A stretch of 64,000 bases of DNA from Chryseobacterium pennae. Its GTDB lineage: Bacteria > Bacteroidota > Bacteroidia > Flavobacteriales > Weeksellaceae. The notes beneath the pieces were generated by a model that did not search any database, was not told the origin of the DNA, and was given only the letters and a program-made list of their open reading frames with translations. The position numbers and the translations under genes were made by a program. Positions 43,678 to 53,462 of this stretch are shown one piece after another (the first letter of the stretch is position 1; every line of letters starts with the position of its first letter). Location of the stretch: contig NZ_QNVT01000001.1 of assembly GCF_003385515.1 (NCBI RefSeq), positions 248,001 to 312,000 on the forward strand. The letters are read 5' to 3'.

Positions 43678-45906
43678 TTATTTTACCGGCTTACTTCCCA
43701 TTACAAATCTCAGTTCTCCGCCATTCATAATATCACTGTGGTTCAGTTCCCAGCTTTTGTATTCTTTCCCATTCAAAAACATTTTCTGTACATAGATGTT
43801 TTTATCTGAGATCTTATCGGCAATCACTGTAAAGGTTTTTCCGTTTTCCAGCTGCAAAGATGCTTTGGGAAACTGAGGTGCTCCAATTGCATAAACCGGT
43901 TTTCCAGGCGTAACAGGATAGAACCCTAATGATGAGAAAATATACCATGCTGACATTTGTCCGCAATCTTCGTTATTCACAATTCCGTCCGGTTTGGCAG
44001 CATACATATTATCTCGGATGTATTTTACCATTTTCTGTGTCTTGTATGGACTTCCTGCATAGTTATACAGATATGGAACATGGTGCCCCGGCTCATCTCC
44101 AAACCCTAAAGATCCGATGAATCCAGAGATATCCACGTGCTGTTCCCCTTCCATATGAAGAGCTTCAGTAAATGTTTTATCAAGCTTTTCTTCAAATCCT
44201 TTTTTTCCACCATACAGATTCATCATTTCATCTATCTGATGCGGAACAAAGAAATCGTAAGCCCAGATATTTCCGGAAACCCAGTGTGGCTGAAGTTTTT
44301 TCCAGTCATTAAGGGCAAAATCGGCTAAGAATTTACCGTCTTTCTGTTTAGGCCAGAAATGGTTATTTTCTTTATTAAATGTGTTCAGAAAGTTCATGGA
44401 ACGTTTTCTGTATACTTCTGCTTCATCTTTCTTCCCTAGCTTTTCTGCCAGCTGCTGGATACACCAGTCATCGTAGGAATATTCTAATGTTGCGGAAACA
44501 GAAGCTCCGTTTTCTGAAGGTGAATACCCTAATTTAATATAGTCATTAAGACCTCCTCCTCCGTCACTGCTGCTCATTTTGTCTGTCAGAGACGCATCTT
44601 TCATAGCAGCGAATGCTTTTTCAGCATCAATTCCGGGAACTCCCTTTGAAATGGCATCCCAAATTACTGATGTACTGTGATAGCCCAACATACAGAAATT
44701 GTCATAGCCGCAAAGTTCCCAGATTGGCATGTGATCCTTGCGATCGGTATATCTGCTGATAAGTGAATTGGCGAATTCTTTAGTATGCTTCTGATCCATA
44801 ATAGTCAGCAAAGGATGGGTAGCTCTGAAGCCATCCCAATAGGAATAGGTGCTATAGTTAGTGAACCATTTCGTATTCATATTTTCCTGGGCAGCCACAT
44901 AATCTCCGTTCACATCCATATAAAGATTCGGAGCAATAAAAGTGTGGTAGACTCCTGTATAAAAGATTTTTCGTTGATTATCCGTTCCTCCGGTCACCTG
45001 AAATCTTCCGATAAGGTCCCGCCATGTTTTTTGTGCCGTTTCTTTAGCTTTGGCAAAATCCACGTTTTGTGCTTCTGTATCAAAGTTTTCCTGTGCATTT
45101 TCTGTACTTACCGGAGATAAAGAAACTTTTACTTCTATACTTTCATTGGCTTCTGTAGCGAATCTAACAAAGGCTTTCGCATCTTTAGCCAGAGCAATTT
45201 TTTCGTTATTTTTTATTTTCCCTTCTGCATATACTCCATAAGATTTAAACGGCTTGGAAAATTCCATCACGAAATAAGCAAATCTCTTCCCGCCCCAGCC
45301 GTTACTATAGCAATATCCTTTGATTTTGTTATTACCTTCAATACTTACCAATGTGTGATAAATATTTCCGAAGATCTTATTGGTAGGATCAATAATGATA
45401 TTCGCTTCATCGGTCTTCGGGAAGGTATATTTATGAAATCCTACTCTTGGAGAGGCTGTCAATTCTGCTTTAACTTCATAACTGTCCAACATTACGGAAT
45501 AATATCCCGGAGCTGCCGTTTCTTTATCATGAGTGAATGTTGAGCGGTATCCTGTTCCAGGTTGATCTTCTGATCCCGGAACCATTTTCACTTGCCCTAC
45601 AGTAGGCATTACTAAAATATCTCCAAGATCTGCCCATCCTGTTCCGCTAAGATGATTATGACTGAATCCCATAATCGTTTTGCTGCTGTAATGATATCCG
45701 GAACACCAGTCCCAATCACCGCTTTTCGTATTCTGATCCGGGCTCAGCTGAATCATTCCAAATGGTGTAGTAGCTCCTGGAAATGTATGTCCATGCCCTC
45801 CTGTTCCTATAAACGGATCTACCCAGGATAAAATATCATTTTTATTTTGGGCATTCGCCATGGAAATCAGAGAAGTAAAAAAACAGATCAGCAATTCTTT
45901 TTTCAT
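43678..45906 (-). CDS. GH92 alpha-mannosidase
   Basis: 742 residues with signal peptide (MKKELLICFFTSLISMANAQ). The classical GH92 N-terminal motif is present (DPFIGTGGHGHTFPGATTPF), then the barrel with SYWDGFRATHPLL, DVSGFIGSLGFGDEPGHH carrying the general-acid Glu605, and NEDCGQMSAWYIFSSLGFY. Family members are calcium-dependent, inverting exo-alpha-mannosidases, mostly alpha-1,2 or alpha-1,3. Expected to trim high-mannose N-glycans in the periplasm. The gene is 34 bases upstream of GH125. Confidence 0.93.
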   Translation of the reverse strand: MKKELLICFFTSLISMANAQNKNDILSWVDPFIGTGGHGHTFPGATTPFGMIQLSPDQNTKSGDWDWCSGYHYSSKTIMGFSHNHLSGTGWADLGDILVMPTVGQVKMVPGSEDQPGTGYRSTFTHDKETAAPGYYSVMLDSYEVKAELTASPRVGFHKYTFPKTDEANIIIDPTNKIFGNIYHTLVSIEGNNKIKGYCYSNGWGGKRFAYFVMEFSKPFKSYGVYAEGKIKNNEKIALAKDAKAFVRFATEANESIEVKVSLSPVSTENAQENFDTEAQNVDFAKAKETAQKTWRDLIGRFQVTGGTDNQRKIFYTGVYHTFIAPNLYMDVNGDYVAAQENMNTKWFTNYSTYSYWDGFRATHPLLTIMDQKHTKEFANSLISRYTDRKDHMPIWELCGYDNFCMLGYHSTSVIWDAISKGVPGIDAEKAFAAMKDASLTDKMSSSDGGGGLNDYIKLGYSPSENGASVSATLEYSYDDWCIQQLAEKLGKKDEAEVYRKRSMNFLNTFNKENNHFWPKQKDGKFLADFALNDWKKLQPHWVSGNIWAYDFFVPHQIDEMMNLYGGKKGFEEKLDKTFTEALHMEGEQHVDISGFIGSLGFGDEPGHHVPYLYNYAGSPYKTQKMVKYIRDNMYAAKPDGIVNNEDCGQMSAWYIFSSLGFYPVTPGKPVYAIGAPQFPKASLQLENGKTFTVIADKISDKNIYVQKMFLNGKEYKSWELNHSDIMNGGELRFVMGSKPVK

Positions 45907-46029
45907 GATAAGAGAGTATCAGAGATTTTTTTAATTTAAAAGTTTGTTTAAAAATATGAAAACCATTACAAAAATCCCAAAAAGGAGAGAAATTAAGCGG
46001 GTTAACCTATTTTTTTAATCTTAGTATTT

Positions 46030-47001
46030 TCAGATTGAATTCTTTTTCATAAAATCAATAATTTCCGAAATATAGCCAAAAGCAATAGCCACTACAGTAT
46101 CGGCAGCACCATAATATACTGTTACTTTGTCTCCTTCCGTTAAAGCTGCACAAGGGAAAACCACATTGGGTACATCTCCTGTCAATTCATACAGCTCTGC
46201 GGGAGCTAATAAGTAAGGTTTAGTTCTGTACAATACTTTCGTAGGATCTTCAAGATCAAGCAAAGCTGCTCCCATTGAGTATCTGAATCCTCTGCAGGTA
46301 TTGATCACCCCATGATAGAATAATAGCCATCCTTCTTCGGTTTTAATAGGAACCGGACCGCCACCAATCTTTGTACACTGCCATGCACTGTCCTCGAAAG
46401 GAGTTACTTTCATCACACAACGGTGCTCACCCCAATATTTCATATCAGGACTGTAACTGATATAAATATCTCCAAAAGGTGTATGTCCGTTATCACTCGG
46501 GCGGCTCAGCATCGCATATTTACCATTGATTTTTTCCGGAAAAAGAACTCCGTTTCTGTTGAAAGGAAGGAACGCATTTTCACACTGGAAAAATTCTTTA
46601 AAATCAAAAGTGTATCCAATTCCGATTGTAGGTCCATTGTATCCGTTACACCATGTGATCCAATAACGGTCTTCTATAAAGGTAACACGGGGATCATACT
46701 TATAATCGGATTCAATCATATCGGTATTTCCTGCCTGCATTTCAATAGGATCATGATTGATATCCCAATTGATTCCATCCTTACTGAATCCAGCAAAAAT
46801 ATTCATCTGCACTGCTTTATTGTCGCAACGGAATACCCCTGCAAAGCCATCTTCAAAAGGAATTACCGCACTGTTGAACACACTGTTGGATGTTGGTATC
46901 GCATATCTGTCAATGATCGGGTTTTCGGAAAACCTCCACATAGTATCATTACAACCTTCCGGGCGATCCTGCCAAGGGATCATTACTGATTGAGCTGTCA
47001 T
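46030..47001 (-). CDS. GH130 beta-mannoside phosphorylase
   Basis: 323 residues without signal peptide, so cytosolic. A five-bladed beta-propeller family. The catalytic acid is Asp103 in [11 protein letters not shown], and [27 protein letters not shown] and WLLFYHGV are conserved. The N-terminus [20 protein letters not shown] resembles mannosyl-N-acetylglucosamine phosphorylases (GH130_2). It should split Man-beta-1,4-GlcNAc, the core remnant left by GH18, GH92 and GH125, into mannose-1-phosphate and GlcNAc. The MFS transporter just upstream is the natural supplier. Confidence 0.9.
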   Translation of the reverse strand: MTAQSVMIPWQDRPEGCNDTMWRFSENPIIDRYAIPTSNSVFNSAVIPFEDGFAGVFRCDNKAVQMNIFAGFSKDGINWDINHDPIEMQAGNTDMIESDYKYDPRVTFIEDRYWITWCNGYNGPTIGIGYTFDFKEFFQCENAFLPFNRNGVLFPEKINGKYAMLSRPSDNGHTPFGDIYISYSPDMKYWGEHRCVMKVTPFEDSAWQCTKIGGGPVPIKTEEGWLLFYHGVINTCRGFRYSMGAALLDLEDPTKVLYRTKPYLLAPAELYELTGDVPNVVFPCAALTEGDKVTVYYGAADTVVAIAFGYISEIIDFMKKNSI

Positions 47002-47036
47002 AAAGTATTTTTACTTTTTTATTTAAAATTTGTTTA

Positions 47037-48335
47037 TTAATTGATTGGTTCTTCTTTCTGATTTTCTGAATAAGGAAAAGGAACAAATAGGGTCACAAGA
47101 AATGCAGGAATTGTAGCAACCAGTACCCAGATAAAGAACATTTTGTACCCGATCCAGTCACTGATCATTCCGCTAAACATTCCCGGAATCATTACTCCAA
47201 GATTCATAATTCCTGTTGCAAACGCATAATGGGCTGTTTTATGTTTTCCCGGAGCAATCTGCTGCATCATATAGAGCATTAATCCCACAAAGCCGAACCC
47301 ATAACCGAAATACTCTACCACCACAGCAATTCCTACAGGTAAAAGATCAACCGGCTGATAATAGGCCAGTAATGCATAGACCACAAATGGAATATTGAAT
47401 GCACAACACAACCATATCAATGATTTCTTCAATCCGCGGACTGAAATAAAATACCCCGCAAGAACAGATCCCAGGATAAATGCTGCAGAACCATAAGTAC
47501 CGTAAATAAGTCCAATATCTGAGGTTGATAATCCCAGCCCTCCTGAAGTTCTTGGTGCTTTAAAAAATAAAGGAGCAATCTTTATTGCAAAACCTTCTGC
47601 AAAACGATACAGGATAATGAACAAAATACACCACAGGATTTTCTTCTTGGTAAAGAAGGAAGTAATGACTTCCAATAATTCTTTACGGACATTTCCGGCA
47701 GTCTTTTCATCTTTCTGTACTTCTTTATTTTCTTTAGGCAGAATGAAATAGTGATATATCGCTAATGCAAAAAATAATAATGCATAGATCACCATAATGA
47801 TCATCCAGGCATGGGTAACTCCTTTTGTTTTTTCCAACATACCGGCAGCATAGACTAAAGCTCCACTACTGATAATCTTGGCAAGGTTATAAAATGCTCC
47901 CTGCCAGCCAATATACTTGGCCTGCTCCTTATTGGTCAGAAAACCAATATACGTTCCGTCTGCTACTACATCATGGGTAGCCCCACAAAATGCAACCACT
48001 GCAAAAAGCGCAATACTGTATTTAAAAAAATCATGCAAAGGCAGACTTAAGGCAACCAAAGCAAACAGAATTCCTATAGCAAACTGGGTAGAAACAACGA
48101 AGAACTTTTTGGTTTTATAGATCTCCAGAAAAGGGCTCCAAAGAGGCTTCAACGTCCATGAAAACATAATAAGAGCCGTCCAGAATGTGATCTTCGAATC
48201 CGAAACGCCCATATCTTTATACATAATTCCTGACACCGCATTAATGGTTACAAAGGGTACTCCCATTGCAAAGTATAAGGTGGATATCCAGAGAATTGGC
48301 TGAATCCGACGGGTTCCGGAGCTATTTTTTCCCAT
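47037..48335 (-). CDS. MFS transporter, likely for the Man-GlcNAc disaccharide
   Basis: 432 residues with about 12 hydrophobic segments and no signal peptide. A major facilitator pattern: MFSWTLKPLWSPFLEIYKTK after helix 2, a central basic loop (about 200-225), and FGYGFGFVGLMLYMMQQIA in the second half. The AmpG/sugar-porter-like form fits inner-membrane uptake of a small glycan. Substrate inferred from the adjoining GH130 gene 35 bases downstream. An unusual pair of complementary segments lies in the 150-base gap between SusD and this gene. Confidence 0.85.
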   Translation of the reverse strand: MGKNSSGTRRIQPILWISTLYFAMGVPFVTINAVSGIMYKDMGVSDSKITFWTALIMFSWTLKPLWSPFLEIYKTKKFFVVSTQFAIGILFALVALSLPLHDFFKYSIALFAVVAFCGATHDVVADGTYIGFLTNKEQAKYIGWQGAFYNLAKIISSGALVYAAGMLEKTKGVTHAWMIIMVIYALLFFALAIYHYFILPKENKEVQKDEKTAGNVRKELLEVITSFFTKKKILWCILFIILYRFAEGFAIKIAPLFFKAPRTSGGLGLSTSDIGLIYGTYGSAAFILGSVLAGYFISVRGLKKSLIWLCCAFNIPFVVYALLAYYQPVDLLPVGIAVVVEYFGYGFGFVGLMLYMMQQIAPGKHKTAHYAFATGIMNLGVMIPGMFSGMISDWIGYKMFFIWVLVATIPAFLVTLFVPFPYSENQKEEPIN

Positions 48336-48361
48336 ATTTAAAAATAAGATTCTAAAGAAAA

Positions 48362-48480
48362 AGAGAACATCTCAAAGCTCATTCCTGCTAAAAAACGAAA
48401 CTATAAATTTTTTGGAAAGCCTACGTACTCTCCTGCCTGAATGATTATCACTTCTGAGATGTCTCTGTTTTATTGAAGTG
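48362..48480 (-). other. Complementary segments in the SusD-MFS gap, possible RNA pseudoknot
   Basis: On the minus-strand RNA, a short hairpin can form between 48475-48480 and 48449-48454. Its loop contains the 12-base segment 48455-48466, which is complementary (one bulge) to 48362-48374 further downstream, 27-39 bases before the MFS ATG. Loop-to-downstream pairing would make an H-type pseudoknot near the MFS start. No known riboswitch recognised. Confidence 0.3.
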
Positions 48481-48485
48481 ATTGA

Positions 48486-50123
48486 TTACTTTTTATCCCA
48501 CCATAATTTGGTAGCTCCGTTATCCGAGCCGCCTAATTGCTGAACCGCCTGAGCATAATTAAAAGTTGAATTTTTTGTATCATTTGTGAACGGAATTCTT
48601 CTGATCATCTGATTGGTATCAATTAATCCTCCACTATCATTTTTTCTGACTTTGAACAAAACTGGATATCCTGTTCTTCTTTGTTCAGCCCATGCTTCAG
48701 GGCCATCCGGGTAAAGAGCTAACCATTTTTGAGTGATGATTCTTTCAAGTTTCTTTTCGTTAGAATCACTGTTGTTCCAAGCAATTGTAATGGTACTTAA
48801 TTGAGAGTCTCCGGCAAGGATATTATTGGCTGCATTTTTAGGATCAATATAAGGAGCTTCTGTTGAAACATTATCTGCAAGATAATTAGCTACATCAGAA
48901 CTTTTCCCCCATTCTCCAAAAGATTGAGCGATACCAGTCTGATAATTAGCCTGTACATCCCCTGCACCTGAGTAACCTCTCAAAGCCGCTTCAGCTTTTA
49001 AAAACCACGTTTCAGCAGCAGTAAATAATTTGAACTTTCCATCAGTTCCGGAGAAATAATCTCCACTAGCAGCTCTTGCTGCAGGTTGAGAATAACCACC
49101 ATAGGTTGGTTGGCCATTTATTAAATCAATACCTTGGCGAATTCCTATATATTGAGGTTTACCATCTATAAAGGTTGCCGGATCTTTTGCTGTGTTAGCG
49201 TAGGAAGAAAGTCTTGGATCTTTGAATCCGTTCATATAAGCCATTATAGGTGCTCCTATAGAACAATCCCCCCACGAATAGATAATAAAACTCAATTCGT
49301 GCTGCCCGACACTTATCAATGCATTATCTGTATTGTCAGATATTAATCCTGCGGAAGAAGCAAAGACTTCCTCTGCATATTTTTTTGATTTTGCTGGATC
49401 AGCGTAACTCATACGCAAAGCAAATCTCAATTTGAGAGAATTAGCTAATTTTGCCCATTTAGCGATGTCTCCACCATAGATCAAATCTGATCTTTTCACA
49501 ACAGCTTTATCTTCTACATTCTGGGTTGCGGGAGTATTTTGTACTTTTTGCAAATCAGAAATAGCAGCGGTAAGATCATTAATAAAATTGTTGTAAGCGT
49601 CCTGTTGAGAATCGAAATCTGTAACCCCATTTGCATTAGGAGTATCATATTTACTGTACACTACAGGTCCATGGCGATCTGAAACTCTTGCCGCTGTAAG
49701 AATTTTCAATATTTTTTTAACTGCAAAAGTTGCGGTAAAATCTATTCCGGGATAATTGTATTTTGCCACATCATCAATGATAATAGAATTATTAAAAGTA
49801 TCACGCTGTCTTGCGATAATTCTATTGTTCCAGCCATCCATCATTAAATAAGTAAGATTATTTGTCCCTCCATTAAACTGTGATGCTGTACTAAACATTC
49901 CACTAAACATATCTGCATTGAGATTTGTCGCTAGCTGATAGTCTGACTGAAAACCTCTTTGCATGGCTTTCATAGGATCTACAATTGCCTTAAAGTCTGC
50001 ATAAAAATTTTCCGGACCTCCAACTTTCTGCTGATTAAACTCTTCAAAGTCTCCGATACAACTAGAGGCAGAAAAAAGTACGGCTACTCCAAGTATATAA
50101 GTTTTAATATTAATTATTCTCAT
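48486..50123 (-). CDS. SusD/RagB-like glycan-binding lipoprotein
   Basis: 545 residues with a lipobox (SASSC, Cys22). Of the SusD-like_2 type: an early FEEFNQQKVGGPENFY, helical TPR-like repeats (ANSLKLRFALRMSYADP) and a late WLALYPDGPEAWAEQRRTGY before IRRIPFTNDTKN. It should bind the glycan at the cell surface as the lid of the SusC channel encoded 15 bases upstream. Confidence 0.93.
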   Translation of the reverse strand: MRIINIKTYILGVAVLFSASSCIGDFEEFNQQKVGGPENFYADFKAIVDPMKAMQRGFQSDYQLATNLNADMFSGMFSTASQFNGGTNNLTYLMMDGWNNRIIARQRDTFNNSIIIDDVAKYNYPGIDFTATFAVKKILKILTAARVSDRHGPVVYSKYDTPNANGVTDFDSQQDAYNNFINDLTAAISDLQKVQNTPATQNVEDKAVVKRSDLIYGGDIAKWAKLANSLKLRFALRMSYADPAKSKKYAEEVFASSAGLISDNTDNALISVGQHELSFIIYSWGDCSIGAPIMAYMNGFKDPRLSSYANTAKDPATFIDGKPQYIGIRQGIDLINGQPTYGGYSQPAARAASGDYFSGTDGKFKLFTAAETWFLKAEAALRGYSGAGDVQANYQTGIAQSFGEWGKSSDVANYLADNVSTEAPYIDPKNAANNILAGDSQLSTITIAWNNSDSNEKKLERIITQKWLALYPDGPEAWAEQRRTGYPVLFKVRKNDSGGLIDTNQMIRRIPFTNDTKNSTFNYAQAVQQLGGSDNGATKLWWDKK

Positions 50124-50138
50124 TTTAGTATTGTATAT

Positions 50139-53099
50139 TTAGAAGTTAGCTTTTAATGATAATCCAATAGATCTGGTAATAGGTATACCAAAAGAATCTA
50201 CTCCTACACCACCAGGTGTGTTTCCTGAAACCTGTTCAGGATCAAACGGTGCTTTTTTATAAAAGAAAAATAGATTTGTTCCCACTAAACTTACTGTTGC
50301 ATTTCTCAGGTAACTAGAATTGATATCAAAAGTATACCCTATAGATGCCTGGCGCAGCCTTACAGTGGTTGCACTATAGATATATGCTTCATCAATTCCT
50401 GCTCCTTCCTGGTTTGCTCCTATCGTTTTATAATAAGCTTGTGCATCAGTTAACTCAGTATAGGCAGCTCCTGCATTTGGTGTTCCTGGTGCATATACAG
50501 CATTCGGGATAGATACTCCGCCTGCATCTCTGGCAGAAGCACTGTTCTGACTCACCCCAAGCAAATCATTTGCTTTTTTTGTTAGAGACAGAACTTGGCC
50601 CCCAAATTTTCCATCAATCAGAAATGAAATTCCCAATTTTCCAATATTAAAAGAGTTATTAAACCCTAACATAAATTTAGGATTCGGATTACCCAAATAA
50701 CCAATTTGTTTATCTGCCATAGGCTTTCCATCTGCATCAACTAAAATTCTTCCTTGGTCATCTCTCATAAATTTAACACCATAAATATCTCCGAAAGACC
50801 CGCCTAATTTAAGCTTTGTATAAGCACCACCACCAGTAAGTGCAAGAAGTTGACTTTCCGGAACATTTATACTCGATGGAAATAATTCTACAATTTTATT
50901 TTTGTTCATGGACCCATTCAAATTAGCCGTCCATCCCAATTTTTCTGAATTTAATATTTTATAGGATAGAGAAGCTTCAAAGCCTGTATTTCTTATTTTT
51001 CCAGCATTTACATAATAGGAACCGGACGGTAACCCTCCTAAGTTAGAAGAAATATCAAGTGGCAAAAGCTGATTGGAAGCATTTGAGTTGTAATAGGTGA
51101 TATCAAAACTTAAACGGTTATTAAACAATCTGAATTCAGTACCAGCTTCAAAAGTTTTATTAATTTCCGGCTTTGCAAATAATTCTTTGAAAGCAGGATC
51201 TGTTACAAGTGAGTATTTAGGCTTTACAATCTGACCAGCATCCACAATATATCCGTAAGCACTATTATAACGATCTGTTGCAGTTGCTAAATTGGGAGGC
51301 AATCCTAATCCTACTGTAGCATAAGACCCTCTTATTTTCCAAAAATTAATCGTTTCAGGGAGTTTAAAGATGGAGGATAATATTGCATTAGCACCTACAG
51401 ATTCATAATCGTACCCGTTAGTTCCTGTTAAAGCCAAAGTAGAATCCCAATCATTTCTAAAGGTCATATCTACATAAAACATATTCTTATACCCCAAAGA
51501 TGCACTTGCAAAAACTGACTGTACTTGTTTTTTGGTACTGTAGCTTATATTATGAAACCCATCTCCTACGCCCCTGTCCACATTCCACTGCAGATTACTT
51601 ATTGTAAACAAATTCGGAATCGCCAAATAAGCATTATCAATTTCAGTTACTGTATTTCTTGAGGTATTGATACTCCCCCCAACTGTAAAATCTAATGAAA
51701 TATCCTCACTTAATTTTGGACTCCCTACTAATAAAACGTCTCCGTAAGTAGATGTGTTTTCATATTTGTTTTGAAGGAATCTTCCATTAGTCCCGTTGCT
51801 AGTTATAAGACTTGGGTCTGAATAGGCTGAAACCCCTCTTTGACTATCAGTACTATTCCAACTATAATTCCCTCTTAATCTTGCTGATAACCAAGGATTT
51901 ATTTGATAAGCTAGTGATACGGCACTATATGCGTTTTTATTGTTAACAGTAACTTTATCTCTGTTTAATATCCAGTAAGGGTTTTGTGTTGCAGGATTTC
52001 CGTTGAATTTTCCGTCTGGTCCTATAGCCCACCAGTTTTGACCCGGCAATAATCTCGATTTATCTATATAATAGTAGTTACTATTATTATATTGGTCAAA
52101 ATCTACTCCTCTTGGCAACCAATATAAACTCACTAAAGGGGAGAAAGAAATACCCGGAGTCTGTCTATTGATGCTATTTTGTATAGAGCCAATAAAATTA
52201 GCATCCAACGTTAATTTATCATTCAGATATTTACTGGAGTTTCTAAAAGAGACATTGTACTGATCGAAATAAGAAGAAGGAATAATCCCTTTATTAGTAG
52301 TATTTCCTATTGAGACATAATTCGTTGATTTTTCAGTTCCTGATTGAAAAGAAAGGCTATTAACCCAAGTTGTACCGGTTTGCAGAAAGTCTTTTAAATA
52401 ATCTTTGGAAGCTCCTTTCGCACCCCAGCTTTCATTGGATAAACCAGGAATTTGGCCAGCAACTGAAGGATCATAGGAAAGATAACTATGCTGCAACTTG
52501 GGAAGACTATATGCCTGATCTACTGTAAAACTCGTATTGTAACTTATAGAGCTTTTACCTACTTTTCCTTTTTTAGTGGTAATCAGGATAACGCCATTCC
52601 CCCCCATAGAGCCATAAAGAGCAGAAGCAGAAGCTCCTTTTAAAAAGTTGATGCTTTCAATGTCATCCGGATTGATAGAACTTAAAACATCTCCTGCGTC
52701 TGGCATTGTAGAATATTGGCTGGCCTCAGCAGATTTTCCACCCCCGTTAATAATGGGAATACCATCTATTACATAGAGAGGCTGACTACTACTTGCTGAT
52801 TTATTACCTCTCATTAAAACCCTTACCGAACTTCCTACACCGTTAGTTCTATTGATCTGTACATTGGAAACTTTTCCACTGATAGAGTTTAAAAAATTGG
52901 GTGTTTTCACTTCTGTCAGTTCATCCCCACCAATTTGCTGGCTGGAATAGGTCAAAGAGCGGGCCTGCTTTTTAATCCCCAAAGAGGTGACTACGACCTC
53001 CTGAATATCGGTTGTCTTCGTAGTGTCGGCCGCTTTTTTTTCCTGTGCAGTGGCAGAAAGGGAAAAAACAAATAGAACCGGTATAACTGCTTTTCTCAT
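50139..53099 (-). CDS. SusC/RagA-type TonB-linked outer membrane protein
   Basis: 986 residues with signal peptide (RKAVIPVLFVFSLSATAQ). The plug begins almost at once: DIQEVVVTSLGIKKQARSL, then SISGKVSNVQINRTNGVGSS and PLYVIDGIPI with GGNGVILITTKKGK, the SusC signature. The usual N-terminal carboxypeptidase-regulatory-like domain is missing. The barrel runs to the end (ITRSIGLSLKANF). It imports the glycan together with SusD. It is the first gene of the enzyme operon; a dyad-containing promoter block lies 145-205 bases upstream of its start. Confidence 0.95.
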   Translation of the reverse strand: MRKAVIPVLFVFSLSATAQEKKAADTTKTTDIQEVVVTSLGIKKQARSLTYSSQQIGGDELTEVKTPNFLNSISGKVSNVQINRTNGVGSSVRVLMRGNKSASSSQPLYVIDGIPIINGGGKSAEASQYSTMPDAGDVLSSINPDDIESINFLKGASASALYGSMGGNGVILITTKKGKVGKSSISYNTSFTVDQAYSLPKLQHSYLSYDPSVAGQIPGLSNESWGAKGASKDYLKDFLQTGTTWVNSLSFQSGTEKSTNYVSIGNTTNKGIIPSSYFDQYNVSFRNSSKYLNDKLTLDANFIGSIQNSINRQTPGISFSPLVSLYWLPRGVDFDQYNNSNYYYIDKSRLLPGQNWWAIGPDGKFNGNPATQNPYWILNRDKVTVNNKNAYSAVSLAYQINPWLSARLRGNYSWNSTDSQRGVSAYSDPSLITSNGTNGRFLQNKYENTSTYGDVLLVGSPKLSEDISLDFTVGGSINTSRNTVTEIDNAYLAIPNLFTISNLQWNVDRGVGDGFHNISYSTKKQVQSVFASASLGYKNMFYVDMTFRNDWDSTLALTGTNGYDYESVGANAILSSIFKLPETINFWKIRGSYATVGLGLPPNLATATDRYNSAYGYIVDAGQIVKPKYSLVTDPAFKELFAKPEINKTFEAGTEFRLFNNRLSFDITYYNSNASNQLLPLDISSNLGGLPSGSYYVNAGKIRNTGFEASLSYKILNSEKLGWTANLNGSMNKNKIVELFPSSINVPESQLLALTGGGAYTKLKLGGSFGDIYGVKFMRDDQGRILVDADGKPMADKQIGYLGNPNPKFMLGFNNSFNIGKLGISFLIDGKFGGQVLSLTKKANDLLGVSQNSASARDAGGVSIPNAVYAPGTPNAGAAYTELTDAQAYYKTIGANQEGAGIDEAYIYSATTVRLRQASIGYTFDINSSYLRNATVSLVGTNLFFFYKKAPFDPEQVSGNTPGGVGVDSFGIPITRSIGLSLKANF

Positions 53100-53243
53100 A
53101 AGGTTTAGATTAGTTAGATTTAATTGAGAATCAATGACATTACTTTATAATTCAATACAAAAAAAATTATTGTTTTTTTAGCAATATTTTGCCGTTTATG
53201 TATTAAAAAATTTAAAGTTTTGTTAAGATTTAATTCACATTAA

Positions 53244-53251
53244 CAAATCTA
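53244..53251 (-). promoter_or_regulatory. Candidate -7 box of the susC promoter
   Basis: Reads TAGATTTG on the minus strand (TAnnTTTG). The dyad at 53272-53302 begins 20 bases upstream, which is where the -33 element would lie. The same octamer sits at the same place in the second block at 54707-54714. Confidence 0.55.
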
Positions 53252-53271
53252 TATTTTGTAACCAGCCCGAT

Positions 53272-53302
53272 ATAATACTATTTTATCATAAAACGATATT
53301 AT
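53272..53302. promoter_or_regulatory. 31-bp dyad, copy 1 (upstream of susC)
   Basis: Imperfect palindrome: ATAATA, three bases, TTTTAT, central C, ATAAAA, three bases, TATTAT. It is part of a block 53243-53304 that recurs at 54706-54767; the 36 bases around the dyad differ at one position. Likely operator of the adjacent AraC-type regulator, by position and duplication; binding is inferred. Confidence 0.65.
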
Positions 53303-53462
53303 TTTTTCAGTGAATTTATAAAAAACCACACAATCTATTATACATCAGTAAATTAACACACAAATAACATAACCAATAAAAGGAGAATTATCTTAGAATT
53401 TTTTATTTTAGATTGAGAAATACAGTATCGTATTGAAGTATATATTGAAGCTAAAAAGGACT

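Larger units (their letters stand above)
53100..53462. other. Gene-free stretch upstream of susC, carries the PUL promoter block
   Basis: 363 AT-rich bases between araC and susC. It holds the 62-base block repeated at 54706-54767 (dyad plus TAGATTTG). The 140 bases between block and susC would form the mRNA leader. No other feature seen. Confidence 0.6.
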
